Origin: JAFIEN01 sp051859505
GTDB lineage: Bacteria; Pseudomonadota; Alphaproteobacteria; Rhodobacterales; Rhodobacteraceae
Reading direction: 5' to 3'
Assembly (NCBI GenBank): GCA_051859505.1
Contig: JBHYFN010000004.1
Location: 62,001 to 126,000 of the forward strand
DNA length: 64,000 bases
Part shown: positions 1-8,263 of the stretch, in pieces
How the letters are laid out: each line of letters starts with the position of its first letter
How positions within the stretch are numbered: position 1 is the first letter of the stretch
Notes under the pieces: generated by a model
What the model was told of the DNA's origin: nothing
What the model saw: only the letters and a program-made list of their open reading frames with translations
Database searches by the model: none
Position numbers and translations under genes: made by a program

Positions 1-1
1 C

Positions 2-1180
2 AAGTATACCTCCGAGGCGATCCGCACCGCGGTGGAGCTTTCGGCGCGCTACATCAACGACCGCAAGCTGCCCGACAAGGCCATCGACGTGATCGACGAG
101 GCAGGTGCCGCCCAGCATCTTGTGGCCGAATCCAAGCGCCGCAAGACCATCGGCACGAAAGAGATCGAGGCTGTGGTGGCCAAGATCGCCCGCATCCCGC
201 CCAAGAATGTCTCGAAGGACGATGCGACCGTGCTGAAGGATCTTGAAGGCACGCTCAAGCGCGTGGTCTTCGGTCAGGACACGGCGATCGAGGCGCTGTC
301 CTCGGCGATCAAGCTGGCGCGCGCGGGCCTGCGCGAACCGGAAAAGCCAATCGGCAACTACCTCTTCGCCGGCCCCACCGGCGTGGGCAAGACCGAAGTC
401 GCCAAGCAGCTTGCCAGCACGCTTGGGGTGGAACTCCTGCGCTTCGACATGTCGGAATACATGGAAAAGCACGCGGTTTCCCGCCTGATCGGCGCGCCCC
501 CGGGCTATGTCGGCTTCGACCAGGGCGGCATGCTGACCGATGGCGTGGACCAGCATCCCCATTGCGTTCTGCTTCTGGACGAGATCGAGAAGGCGCATCC
601 GGATGTGTTCAACATCCTGTTGCAGGTGATGGACCACGGCAAGCTGACCGATCACAACGGCCGGGCGGTGGATTTCCGCAACGTGATCCTGATCATGACC
701 TCGAACGCGGGGGCCTCCGACATGCAGAAGGCCGCCATCGGCTTTGGCCGCGACAAGCGCGAGGGCGAGGATACGGCGGCCATCGAACGCCTGTTCACGC
801 CCGAATTCCGCAACCGTCTGGATGCCATCATCTCGTTCAGCGCGCTGCCGAAAGAGGTGATCATGCAGGTGGTCGAGAAGTTCGTCCTGCAGCTCGAGGC
901 GCAGCTGATGGACCGCAATGTCCATATCGAACTGTCGCCCGAGGCCGCTGCCTGGCTGGGCGACAAGGGCTATGATGACAAGATGGGGGCGCGTCCGCTG
1001 GGCCGCGTGATCCAGGAGAACATCAAGAAGCCGCTGGCCGAGGAGCTTCTGTTCGGCAAGCTGACCAAGGGCGGGATCGTAAAGGTCGGCGTGAAGGACG
1101 ATCGCATCGACCTTCAGTTCGAATCGCCCGGCACGCCGCGGCTTTCGGGCAGCAAGCCGCCGCTTCTGACGGCCGACTGA
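2..1180 (+). CDS. clpA: ATP-dependent Clp protease ATP-binding subunit ClpA (3' part)
   Basis: Only the C-terminal half is in the window; the frame is open from base 2. It covers the end of the first AAA+ module (YINDRKLPDKAIDVIDEAG) and the whole second module: Walker A GPTGVGKT near base 371, Walker B LLLDEIEKAHP, and arginine-finger/sensor region FTPEFRNRLDAI. ClpA unfolds substrates and feeds them to ClpP. The IGF tripeptide (AAIGFG, about base 735) sits where the ClpP-docking IGF/L loop is found, which supports a true ClpP partner over ClpB. The C-terminal D2-small domain ends with a short Gly/Pro/Ser-rich tail. A clpS gene commonly lies upstream in this group but would be outside the window. 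Confidence 0.97.
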   Translation, partial: KYTSEAIRTAVELSARYINDRKLPDKAIDVIDEAGAAQHLVAESKRRKTIGTKEIEAVVAKIARIPPKNVSKDDATVLKDLEGTLKRVVFGQDTAIEALSSAIKLARAGLREPEKPIGNYLFAGPTGVGKTEVAKQLASTLGVELLRFDMSEYMEKHAVSRLIGAPPGYVGFDQGGMLTDGVDQHPHCVLLLDEIEKAHPDVFNILLQVMDHGKLTDHNGRAVDFRNVILIMTSNAGASDMQKAAIGFGRDKREGEDTAAIERLFTPEFRNRLDAIISFSALPKEVIMQVVEKFVLQLEAQLMDRNVHIELSPEAAAWLGDKGYDDKMGARPLGRVIQENIKKPLAEELLFGKLTKGGIVKVGVKDDRIDLQFESPGTPRLSGSKPPLLTAD

Positions 1181-1221
1181 GGCAGGATCGGGCCAGAATC
1201 GGGCCAGAGCACCGAAGGTAG

Positions 1222-1285
1222 CGGTAGGGTGGGCAAAGCCCACGCACCCCGATCCGAAGGAGGGTGGGCTTTGCCCACCCTACCG
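1222..1285. repeat. REP-like inverted repeat after clpA
   Basis: Two perfect 22-base arms (1222-1243 and 1264-1285) flank a 20-base spacer. Each arm carries GGTAGGGTGGGCAAAGCCC and is itself nearly palindromic (GGGCAAAGCCC). It lies in the 232-base gap between clpA and the flavodoxin gene; no gene was seen in that gap. From memory, GTAGGGTGGGC-type palindromes recur as REP-like elements in many bacterial genomes. It could also act as the clpA terminator or protect the 3' end, although no T-run follows. No second copy was seen in this window. Confidence 0.7.
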
Positions 1286-1412
1286 GCGAAAGTCGGCTCG
1301 AGGTCGCATCCTGACGCCGTTGGACCGCGACCCCTGGTTTGATCCGCATCAAGGCGGAGGGGATGGGTGGCTGGCATGAGGGAGGGTATCGCCACCTTGC
1401 CCGGAGGGCCCC

Positions 1413-1979
1413 ATGCCCATCCTCATTCTTTATGCCACGACCGAAGGCCAGACCCGCAAGATCGCCCGCCGCGCCGCCGCGCATCTGACCGCCCGGGGCC
1501 GATCCGTCGAACTTGTCCCCGCCGCAGAGATCGCCCAGATCGACCCGCGCGACTATGACGCCGCGCTCCTGATGGCCTCGGTCCATGCCGGGCGCTATCA
1601 GCCGGATTTCCTCGCTGCCGTCCTGCGCAATGCCGAAGCCCTTGCCCGTCTGCCCAATGCTTTCGTGTCGGTCTCGCTCTCGGCGGCCAGCGACGATCCC
1701 GAAGATCACGAGGCCATTGCCGAATGCGTCCGCAAGATGGAGTCCGAGACCGACTGGACCCCGAAACGGGTCGAACATGTGGCCGGCGCCTTCCGCTTTA
1801 CCCAGTATGATTTCCTGAAAAGCTGGGCGATGCGCTGGATCGCCGCCCGCAAGGATCCCGGAGCCGATCCACGGGCCGACACGGAATACACCGATTGGGA
1901 CGCGCTCTATCGTTTCCTCGACGATTTCACGGCAAGCCTTGCCACGAAACCCGCCGGAGTCACAGCCGGGGTCAGCTGA
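1413..1979 (+). CDS. hemG: flavodoxin-domain protein, HemG-like protoporphyrinogen oxidase
   Basis: A 188-residue cytosolic protein with an N-terminal flavodoxin FMN loop (LYATTEGQTRK, residues 6-16). The rest follows the HemG pattern: a central SVHAGRYQPDFL stretch (compare ASIRYGHY in E. coli), a membrane-proximal segment FTQYDFLKSWAMRWIA, and a YTDWDALYRFL tail comparable to E. coli YTDWEQV. HemG oxidises protoporphyrinogen IX to protoporphyrin IX using menaquinone or the respiratory chain. Rhodobacteraceae often rely on HemJ for this step, so the physiological role is inferred. The gene stands alone; the ATG follows CCCGGAGGGCCCC. A general flavodoxin-like quinone reductase is the alternative. 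Confidence 0.72.
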   Translation: MPILILYATTEGQTRKIARRAAAHLTARGRSVELVPAAEIAQIDPRDYDAALLMASVHAGRYQPDFLAAVLRNAEALARLPNAFVSVSLSAASDDPEDHEAIAECVRKMESETDWTPKRVEHVAGAFRFTQYDFLKSWAMRWIAARKDPGADPRADTEYTDWDALYRFLDDFTASLATKPAGVTAGVS

Positions 1980-1997
1980 CCCGCAAGCCCGGGTGCA

Positions 1998-4154
1998 TCA
2001 GCGCTCTGTCAGCTTGAGTTCGATCCGGCGGTTCTGGGCGCGGGCCTCGGGCGTGTCGCCCAGGGCGAGCGGCTGGTATTCTCCGAAACCGTTGGCGGCA
2101 AGGCGCTCGGGCGGGATGTCGTGGTTCTCGATCATGTAGAGCACGACCGAAAGGGCGCGGGCCTGGCTCAGCTCCCAGTTGTTGCGAAACTCGCCAAGGC
2201 CGGACAGCGGCACATTGTCGGTATGGCCGTCCACCCGGATGACCCAGTCGATGCCATCGGGAATGTCGCTGGCAATGGTGCGCAGGATCTCGGCCACGGT
2301 GGCAATCTCGGCGCGGCCCTCGGGGGAAAGCTCGGCCCGGCCCGCATCGAACAGAACCTCCGAGGAAAAGACGAAGCGGTCGCCTTCGATCCGGATCCTT
2401 TCCTGACCGGCAAGAATGTCGCGCAGCCGCCCGAAGAATTCCGACCGATAGCGCTCGAGGTCCTGCGCCTCGGCGGCAAGCCGGGCTGCCTCGGCCTCGA
2501 GCCGCTCGCGTTCGGCCTGTTCGAGGGCGCGGTTGCGGTTTTCGGCCGCAAGGGCGCGGGCCATGGCCGTGTTGATCTGCGAGGACAGCTGCTGGATCTG
2601 GACCTGCGCCTCGGCATCCGCCTCTTCGGCCAGGTTGAGAAGCGCCTGCAGGGTGCCGATCTGCTGGCGCAACTCGGCCACCTGCGCATTCAGGAGGGCG
2701 ACCTGTCGCTGCTGGTCGGCGGTCAGCGCCTCTTCTTCGGCCAGCGCGAGGTTCGCCTGTGCCAGAAGCGCGGCCTGTCGTTCCGCCTCGGTCAGGTTCT
2801 CGGCGGCCAGCGCCTCGGCGGCGGTGACAGCGGCGACGGCTTCGGCAAGGGCGGCGCGCAGATCGGCCTCGCCCTGCAGCGCGGCCGAGCCGGTCGCCAT
2901 CAGTTCCGCGACACGATCATCCAGCTCCGCCGCGCGGATCAGCGCCGCGGAAAGCTCCGCCTCAAGCGTGGCGCGATCGGCCTCGAGCGCCTGTTGCGCA
3001 AGAAGCGCCGCGGCGAGCCGTTCTTCGGCCTTGGCCTGCGACAGGGCGGCATCGGAAAGGGCCGCCTCGAGTGCGGCCTGAACCTCGGCAAGCGTCGCCT
3101 CGGTGCTTGACTGGGCCGCCAGCGCGCTTGCCAGCCGGGCGAGCGTGCTTTCCTGATCAGCGGCAGCCGCGGCAAGGGCGGCCTCTGCGCGGGCCAGTTC
3201 CTCTTCCGTCGCCTCCTGTTGGGTCAGCGCCGCCAGAAGCCGGGCATCGAGGAGGGCCGCCTGTTCCTGCGCCGCGGCAAGCCCTTCTTCGGCGCGGGTC
3301 TGCGCCAGGATGGCAAGGGCAAGGCGGGTGTCAAGCTGGTCGCGGGCCGCCTCGGCGGCGGCAAGCAGGGTCAGCGTCTCTTCGGCTTGCCGCCGCTGCT
3401 CTTCCAGCGCGAGGGTCATCGCCGTCAGTTCCGCATCCGCATTGGCAAGCCGTTCGCGGAGCGCCTGCGCCGCGGCCGCTTCGACCAGCCGGACGGCTTC
3501 AAGCTCGCTCAGCGCCTCCTGCCCGGCCGCGACATCCGCCTCGAGCGCGCCGATCCGCGCCGTATCCGCCTCGCCCTGCGCCTGAAGCGAGGCGATCAGC
3601 GCCTCGAGCGCCTCGCGTTGGGCCGCGGCAAGGCGGGCGGCCTCTTCGCCCTCGCTGATTTCCGTCCGCGCCTGCGCCAGCGCGAGGTTCAGCGCCTCCT
3701 GTTCCGTCAGAAGCCGGGATTGTTCGGCCTCCAGCCCGGCGATCGCCTCTCTGTCCGCTGCCCTTTCGGCCAGAAGCCCGGCGACCTGCGCCTCGAAGGC
3801 GGTGATGCGGCTGGTCGCCTCGGCCAGCGCCTGATCCTGCGCCTCGCGCTCGGCGCTTAGCGCGGCGATGATCGCGGCCTGCGCGCGCTGTTCGGTCATC
3901 GCCGCGTCAAGTTCGCCGGTCAGCGTCGCGGTCCTGTCACGTTCGAGCCCCAGCGCCGAGGTCAGCGTCGCAATCTCGCTCGTCAGGGCGTTCAGCCGCG
4001 ATTCCTGGCCCGAGATCTGGTCGCGCAGGACGAATTGCACGACGGTAAAGATCGTGAGCACGAACATCAGGACCAGCAGAAGCCCCGTCATCGCATCGAC
4101 GAAGCCGGGCCAGACGGCCGACTGGAACCGGGGGCCGCGCCGTTGCAGCGCCAT
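1998..4154 (-). CDS. OmpA/MotB-like stator subunit with very long coiled coil
   Basis: A 718-residue protein. Near the N terminus is one membrane segment (about residues 18-42), PGFVDAMTGLLLVLMF, with Asp20 in the position of the proton-carrying Asp of MotB, ExbD and ZorB. Residues about 45-560 are almost entirely Ala/Glu/Leu/Gln heptad-like sequence predicting a very long periplasmic coiled coil. Residues about 600-715 form an OmpA/Pal-type peptidoglycan-binding domain (VDGHTDNVP, ELSQARALSV, AQNRRIELKL). It starts 3 bases after the ExbB/MotA-like gene, so the two are almost certainly co-translated partners that couple ion flow to a force on the cell wall. Normal MotB is about 250-300 residues, so the linker is exceptional. 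The biological process is unknown. Confidence 0.85.
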   Translation of the reverse strand: MALQRRGPRFQSAVWPGFVDAMTGLLLVLMFVLTIFTVVQFVLRDQISGQESRLNALTSEIATLTSALGLERDRTATLTGELDAAMTEQRAQAAIIAALSAEREAQDQALAEATSRITAFEAQVAGLLAERAADREAIAGLEAEQSRLLTEQEALNLALAQARTEISEGEEAARLAAAQREALEALIASLQAQGEADTARIGALEADVAAGQEALSELEAVRLVEAAAAQALRERLANADAELTAMTLALEEQRRQAEETLTLLAAAEAARDQLDTRLALAILAQTRAEEGLAAAQEQAALLDARLLAALTQQEATEEELARAEAALAAAAADQESTLARLASALAAQSSTEATLAEVQAALEAALSDAALSQAKAEERLAAALLAQQALEADRATLEAELSAALIRAAELDDRVAELMATGSAALQGEADLRAALAEAVAAVTAAEALAAENLTEAERQAALLAQANLALAEEEALTADQQRQVALLNAQVAELRQQIGTLQALLNLAEEADAEAQVQIQQLSSQINTAMARALAAENRNRALEQAERERLEAEAARLAAEAQDLERYRSEFFGRLRDILAGQERIRIEGDRFVFSSEVLFDAGRAELSPEGRAEIATVAEILRTIASDIPDGIDWVIRVDGHTDNVPLSGLGEFRNNWELSQARALSVVLYMIENHDIPPERLAANGFGEYQPLALGDTPEARAQNRRIELKLTER

Positions 4155-4157
4155 GCC

Positions 4158-5333
4158 CTAACCCTCCGGCTGGCCGGGGCCGCGCAATCCCCGGACGGTG
4201 CGCGTCAGGGTGGCGATATCGGCGCGCAGATCGGCCGTCGTTTCCTGACGGCCGGCGGCAAGCTCTTCGAGGATCCGCAGAAGCTGCACATCGATCGAAC
4301 GCAGCCGCATCCGGCTTTCGGCATCCATGCCTTCGCCGCCGCCCTGCTGACCCAGAACCGTGATCAGCCGCTCCTGCCCTTCGGCGATCCGCAAGAGCGC
4401 AGGCGTGGTGTCGCTGGCCTCCATCCGACCGGCAAGCCGGGTGATCGAGGTGGCAAGTTCGCCCATCCTCTCGTCGATCTGGCTGCGGTTGATGTCGGTC
4501 TGGGTGAACATCAGCTGCAGCGCTTCCATCTGTTCGGCCAGATTGTCGATGACCTGCGCCATGACCATGGCATCGCTGGTGCCGGTATCGTCGCCGCTTG
4601 AAAAAGAGACGCGGGTGATCGAGGACAGCCATTCCTCGAGCTCGCGGTAAAAGCGGTTCTGGCCGTGGCCGGCGAAAAGCTCCAGAAGGCCGATGATCAG
4701 CGACCCGGCCAGGCCCAGAAGCGACGAGGAAAAGGCCGTGCCCATCCCCCCAAGCTGCTGTTCCAGCCCGTCCTGCAACCGGGCAAAGATATCGGCCCCG
4801 GTCTCTCCATCCGCGGCATTGAGCGAGCGGATCGTATCGACAAGCGCGGGCACGGTGGTCGCCAGCCCGTAGAACGTACCCAGAAGCCCCAGAAAGATCA
4901 GCGTGTTGGACAGGTAGCGCGTGATCTCGCGGTCTTCGTCGATCCGTTGCGCGACCGATTCGAGGATCGAGCGCGAGGAGGAGGCCGAGAGCTGCATCCG
5001 CGCCCCGCGCGAGCGCAGGAGGGCGGCAAGCGGGGCCAGAAGCGACGGCGGCAGGGCCGATCCGTTGGTGCCATGGGTGCGGGCGAAGGCCTCGATCCAG
5101 GCGACCGAGTTCATCAGCTGGATCACCTGCCGGAAACAGGCCAGCACACCCAGAACGAAGACGCCGAGGATCAGCCCGTTGAGATAGAGGTTGCTCTGGA
5201 AGATCGCGCTGATCGTGGCGAAGGCGACATAGGTGCCGCCCCCCACCAACGCCAGCACGATGACCATCGAGGTGATCTGCCGGACGGGTTGGGAAAACTG
5301 CGGGTCTGCCTCTGGTTCCCTGAGATCCGTCAC
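4158..5333 (-). CDS. MotA/TolQ/ExbB-family proton channel protein
   Basis: A 391-residue inner-membrane protein with four apparent membrane segments: residues about 20-42 and 52-72, then the diagnostic MotA/ExbB pair at about 143-168 (NTLIFLGLLGTFYGLATTV) and about 200-222 (SSLLGLAGSLIIGLLELFAG). The C-terminal 150 residues are soluble with helical, regularly spaced hydrophobics. MotA/TolQ/ExbB pentamers surround a dimer of MotB/TolR/ExbD and use proton flow. The downstream OmpA-like coiled-coil protein has the matching membrane Asp, so the pair forms a stator-like unit. The start is GTG, preceded by AAGGAT about 9 bases upstream. No TonB, Tol or flagellar gene is adjacent. Confidence 0.85.
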   Translation of the reverse strand: MTDLREPEADPQFSQPVRQITSMVIVLALVGGGTYVAFATISAIFQSNLYLNGLILGVFVLGVLACFRQVIQLMNSVAWIEAFARTHGTNGSALPPSLLAPLAALLRSRGARMQLSASSSRSILESVAQRIDEDREITRYLSNTLIFLGLLGTFYGLATTVPALVDTIRSLNAADGETGADIFARLQDGLEQQLGGMGTAFSSSLLGLAGSLIIGLLELFAGHGQNRFYRELEEWLSSITRVSFSSGDDTGTSDAMVMAQVIDNLAEQMEALQLMFTQTDINRSQIDERMGELATSITRLAGRMEASDTTPALLRIAEGQERLITVLGQQGGGEGMDAESRMRLRSIDVQLLRILEELAAGRQETTADLRADIATLTRTVRGLRGPGQPEG

Positions 5334-5368
5334 GGGACGGCTATCCTTGCTGACTGGTTTGCTTACGC

Positions 5369-5397
5369 AACATATGCCCGGTCTGCAGCGAACCCAA
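5369..5397 (-). promoter_or_regulatory. candidate sigma-70 promoter for the ExbB/OmpA-like pair
   Basis: Read on the minus strand, TTGGGT (5392-5397) and TATGTT (5369-5374) are separated by 17 bases, about 35 bases upstream of the GTG start. Four or five of six positions match each consensus box. There is no experimental support. Confidence 0.4.
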
Positions 5398-5441
5398 ACG
5401 AATTGTGGGATAGGCGCCGGGCGCGGGGCGATCTGGAACCC

Positions 5442-5981
5442 TCATGCATCACCCTGCCCAAGGATCGTGCGCACCATCGCCTCGAGCTGGTCGAGTTCGG
5501 GATCCCGAAGGCCGAGTTCGCGCAGATGCGCGGCCGTGTTGAACAGGTATTCCGCATTCGGCCCGCGCCCGCCCCGCGCCCGCGCGATCATCCCGGCCTG
5601 CCGGGCAAGGTCGAAGCGGCAGTACTGCCGGTGGCCGGGGTCGATCACATAGGTCAGGGCGATCACCTCTCGGCCATCGGCAAGGCGCAGGGGCAATTCC
5701 CGCTCCAGATAGGCCGAGGAGACAAGCTCCCTCTCGCGCAGGCTGGCCAGCACGCGGTCGCTTTCGTCCTCGGCCACGCGCAGGGCCTGCCCGGCGCAGG
5801 CCGCGCCCTCGGCCGCATCGAGGGCCAGGACCAGCCCCGGCTCTGCCTCGGTGCCGCGATGGTGGATCGACAGCATGCAGAAACTGCGATGCCAGCCGTC
5901 AAGCCGGGCTGTCGCCGTCTCGGCGGGGGTGAAACCGGGGTTCCACAGAAGTGATCCGTAACCGAAGACCCAGAGATCCAT
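5442..5981 (-). CDS. ChaC-like gamma-glutamylcyclotransferase
   Basis: A 179-residue protein when started at the ATG that gives MDLWVFGYGSLLWNPGF, which matches the N terminus of the ChaC family; the frame is open further upstream (ATG at 6035), but that would run toward the divergent gene. The YGSL loop binds the gamma-glutamyl group, and an acidic residue in the RERELVSSAYLERELPL stretch is where the family's catalytic Glu lies. ChaC enzymes cleave glutathione to 5-oxoproline and Cys-Gly in the cytosol. The segment ITYVIDPGHRQYCRF-like (ALTYVIDPGHRQYC) is also family-typical. The gene lies downstream of nothing on its strand and is divergent from the DUF2125 gene. Confidence 0.85.
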   Translation of the reverse strand: MDLWVFGYGSLLWNPGFTPAETATARLDGWHRSFCMLSIHHRGTEAEPGLVLALDAAEGAACAGQALRVAEDESDRVLASLRERELVSSAYLERELPLRLADGREVIALTYVIDPGHRQYCRFDLARQAGMIARARGGRGPNAEYLFNTAAHLRELGLRDPELDQLEAMVRTILGQGDA

Positions 5982-6084
5982 CACGCTGGTCCAGAATGCG
6001 ACGCCCGTGTAGAGAGAACCAGACGCACGGGCCATCGACGAGTGGCCGGTAATCACGGACAGTTCAAGGAAGGAAGTGCGGATC

Positions 6085-7065
6085 ATGCGGTTTCTGATCG
6101 CCCTCGTGACGATCCTTGCCGGGCTTTACGGCGGATACTGGTTCATCGGTCGCAGCGCGATGGCAAGCGGGGTCGAATCCTTCCTGGTCGAGCTGCGCTC
6201 GGAAGGCTGGGAGGTGAACTATTCGGGCATCGACACGCGCGGTTTCCCGTCGCGGTTCGACACGACGATCAGCGACCTATCCCTTTATCACCCCGCGAGC
6301 GGCACCGGCTGGGAGGCGGACTGGCTGCAGCTTTTCGCGCTCAGCTATCGGCCCAACCGGGTGATCGTCGTCTGGCCGGTCGAGCAATACCTCCAGTTGC
6401 CCGGCGAGAGGCTGACCGTCACCTCGGGCGACCTGCGCGCAAGCGCCGGGGTCAAGGTCTCGACCGCGCTGGCGCTGGATGCGGTGACGGTTGACGGGCG
6501 GGATATGGTCGTCGCTTCGGAAAACGGGTGGGAGGTCGAACTGGGCCGGGCGCTCTTCGCCTTTCGCGCGGCCGGGCCGGGGCCTGCGGATTACGACCTG
6601 TTCCTCGAACTGTCGGACCTTGCCCCCCCGCCCGAGACATTGCGCGGGCTGGACGAAACGGCGGGCGTGCCCGAGACCATCGGCACGATCCGGCTCGATA
6701 CCGGTCTGACCCTGCAGCAGCCGCTGGACCGGCACCTGTCGGAACCCGTCACGATCGACGCGATCAACCTGCGCGACACGCGGATGATCTGGGGCGATGT
6801 CGAAGTCAGCGGCTCGGGCCAGCTCGAGGCAGACGAGGCGGGATTTGCCGAAGGGCGGGTCGCGCTGGGGCTGACGAACTGGGACAGCCTTCTGAACGTG
6901 GCGGTGACGACGGGCGCCATGCTGCCGGGGCTTGCCACCGGCCTGTCGCGGGCGCTGGACGCGTTGTCGCAGGACGGCGAAACGGTGCTCGCCCCCTTCA
7001 CCTTCGAGGAGGGCCGGATTTCCTTCGGCTTCCTGAACCTCGGGCCGGCGCCGCAACTGCGATGA
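6085..7065 (+). CDS. DUF2125 family protein
   Basis: A 326-residue protein with an N-terminal membrane anchor or uncleaved signal (MRFLIALVTILAGLYGGYWF) and an exported domain of the DUF2125 type (RSAMASGVESFLVELRSEGW, YSGIDTRGFPSRFDTTI). The alphaproteobacterial family has no assigned function; repeated beta-strand-like segments suggest a lipid-transfer or AsmA-like surface, which is only a guess. The ATG at 6085 is preferred over an in-frame GTG at 6076 because AAGGAAGGAA (6067-6075) is at the right distance. The next gene, hisC, follows 115 bases later. Confidence 0.8.
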   Translation: MRFLIALVTILAGLYGGYWFIGRSAMASGVESFLVELRSEGWEVNYSGIDTRGFPSRFDTTISDLSLYHPASGTGWEADWLQLFALSYRPNRVIVVWPVEQYLQLPGERLTVTSGDLRASAGVKVSTALALDAVTVDGRDMVVASENGWEVELGRALFAFRAAGPGPADYDLFLELSDLAPPPETLRGLDETAGVPETIGTIRLDTGLTLQQPLDRHLSEPVTIDAINLRDTRMIWGDVEVSGSGQLEADEAGFAEGRVALGLTNWDSLLNVAVTTGAMLPGLATGLSRALDALSQDGETVLAPFTFEEGRISFGFLNLGPAPQLR

Positions 7066-7094
7066 CCGGCGCGACCGTTGCCTGCACACCTCCC

Positions 7095-7115
7095 CACCCC
7101 GCAAAGGCCGGGGTG
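7095..7115 (+). terminator. short hairpin between the DUF2125 gene and hisC
   Basis: CACCCCG and CGGGGTG form a perfect 7-bp stem around a 7-base loop, 30 bases after the DUF2125 stop. No T-run follows, so it may be a weak or Rho-assisted terminator, or only an incidental hairpin. Confidence 0.35.
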
Positions 7116-7180
7116 ACGGCCAAGTTGACGGTGGCAAAGGCCGCGCCCCGCCGCTAGAACGGCGCGGACAGGAGGCACAG

Positions 7181-8263
7181 ATGACGCGCATCACCCCGCA
7201 GCCCGGTATCATGGACATCGCGCTTTATCAGGGCGGTGCAAGCCATGTGGAGGGCAAGACGAATGTCCTCAAGCTGTCGTCGAACGAAAACCCGCTCGGG
7301 CCTTCGGATGCCGCGCGCGAGGCGTTTTCCCGCGCCGTCCACGACCTGCACCGTTACCCCTCGACCGATCACGCCGCCCTGCGGCAGGCCATCGGCGAGG
7401 TCTGGAGCCTGAACCCCGATCAGATCATCTGCGGCGTCGGCAGTGACGAGATCATCCATTTCCTCTGCCAGGCCTATGCCGGCCCGGGGGATGAGGTGAT
7501 CCACACCGAACACGGCTTCGCCATGTATCGCATTTCCGCATTGGCCGCCGGGGCCACGCCCGTTGTCGTGCCCGAACGCGACCGGACAACGGATGTGGAT
7601 GCGATCCTTGCCGCCTGTTCCTTCCGCACGCGGCTGGTGTTTCTGGCCAATCCGAACAATCCCACCGGCACGATGATCGGCCCGGCCGAGCTTGAGCGCC
7701 TTGCCGAGGGCCTGCCGCCCGAGGCGCTTCTGGTGCTGGACGGGGCCTATGCCGAATATGTCGAAGGCTATGATGCCGGGGCCGAGCTGATCACCACGCG
7801 CGACAATGTGGTGATGACGCGCACCTTCTCGAAGATCTACGGGCTGGGCGGGCTGCGGGTCGGCTGGGGCTATGGGCCGCAGGCGGTGATCGACGTGCTC
7901 AACCGGATCCGGGGGCCGTTCAACCTGTCGACCGCCGCGCTGGTCACGGCCGAGGCCGCGGTGCGCGACACGGCCTATGTGCAGAAATGCCAGACCGAAA
8001 ACGCCCGCTGGCGCGAATGGCTGGCCCAGACCCTGGCCGAGATGGGGGTGCCCTCCGACACCTCGACGGCGAATTTCGTTCTGGCCCGCTTCGCCGATCC
8101 GGCCGAGGCCAATGGCTGCGACGATCACCTGCGCAGCGAGGGCATCCTCGTGCGCCGGGTCGCGGGCTACAACCTGCCCCATTGCCTGCGCATCACCGTC
8201 GGCGACGAGGCCTCGTGCCGCCGCGTCGCCCATGCCATCGGGCAGTTCAAGGGCCTGCGCTGA
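7181..8263 (+). CDS. hisC: histidinol-phosphate aminotransferase (HisC-type)
   Basis: A 360-residue fold-type I PLP aminotransferase. Motifs in order: LSSNENPLGPS near residues 31-41, FLANPNNPTG around 156-165, an Asp/Tyr cofactor contact DGAYAEY, and the Schiff-base lysine Lys218 in TFSKIYGLGGLRVGW. HisC converts imidazole-acetol phosphate to histidinol phosphate; close relatives also act on aromatic keto acids. Here the gene is directly coupled to a prephenate dehydrogenase (TGATG overlap), so a role in tyrosine/phenylalanine formation is as likely as one in histidine synthesis. A clear AGGAGG precedes the ATG. Confidence 0.92.
   Translation: MTRITPQPGIMDIALYQGGASHVEGKTNVLKLSSNENPLGPSDAAREAFSRAVHDLHRYPSTDHAALRQAIGEVWSLNPDQIICGVGSDEIIHFLCQAYAGPGDEVIHTEHGFAMYRISALAAGATPVVVPERDRTTDVDAILAACSFRTRLVFLANPNNPTGTMIGPAELERLAEGLPPEALLVLDGAYAEYVEGYDAGAELITTRDNVVMTRTFSKIYGLGGLRVGWGYGPQAVIDVLNRIRGPFNLSTAALVTAEAAVRDTAYVQKCQTENARWREWLAQTLAEMGVPSDTSTANFVLARFADPAEANGCDDHLRSEGILVRRVAGYNLPHCLRITVGDEASCRRVAHAIGQFKGLR

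Noticed and set aside
2121..3860. Long plus-strand frames opposite the OmpA-like gene
   Set aside because: They mirror the repetitive coiled-coil codons and have no independent start signals or homology.
1998..5333. Zorya-type phage defence (ZorAB)
   Set aside because: The pair resembles ZorAB in plan, but no ZorC, ZorD or ZorE-like gene is present; the neighbours are housekeeping genes.
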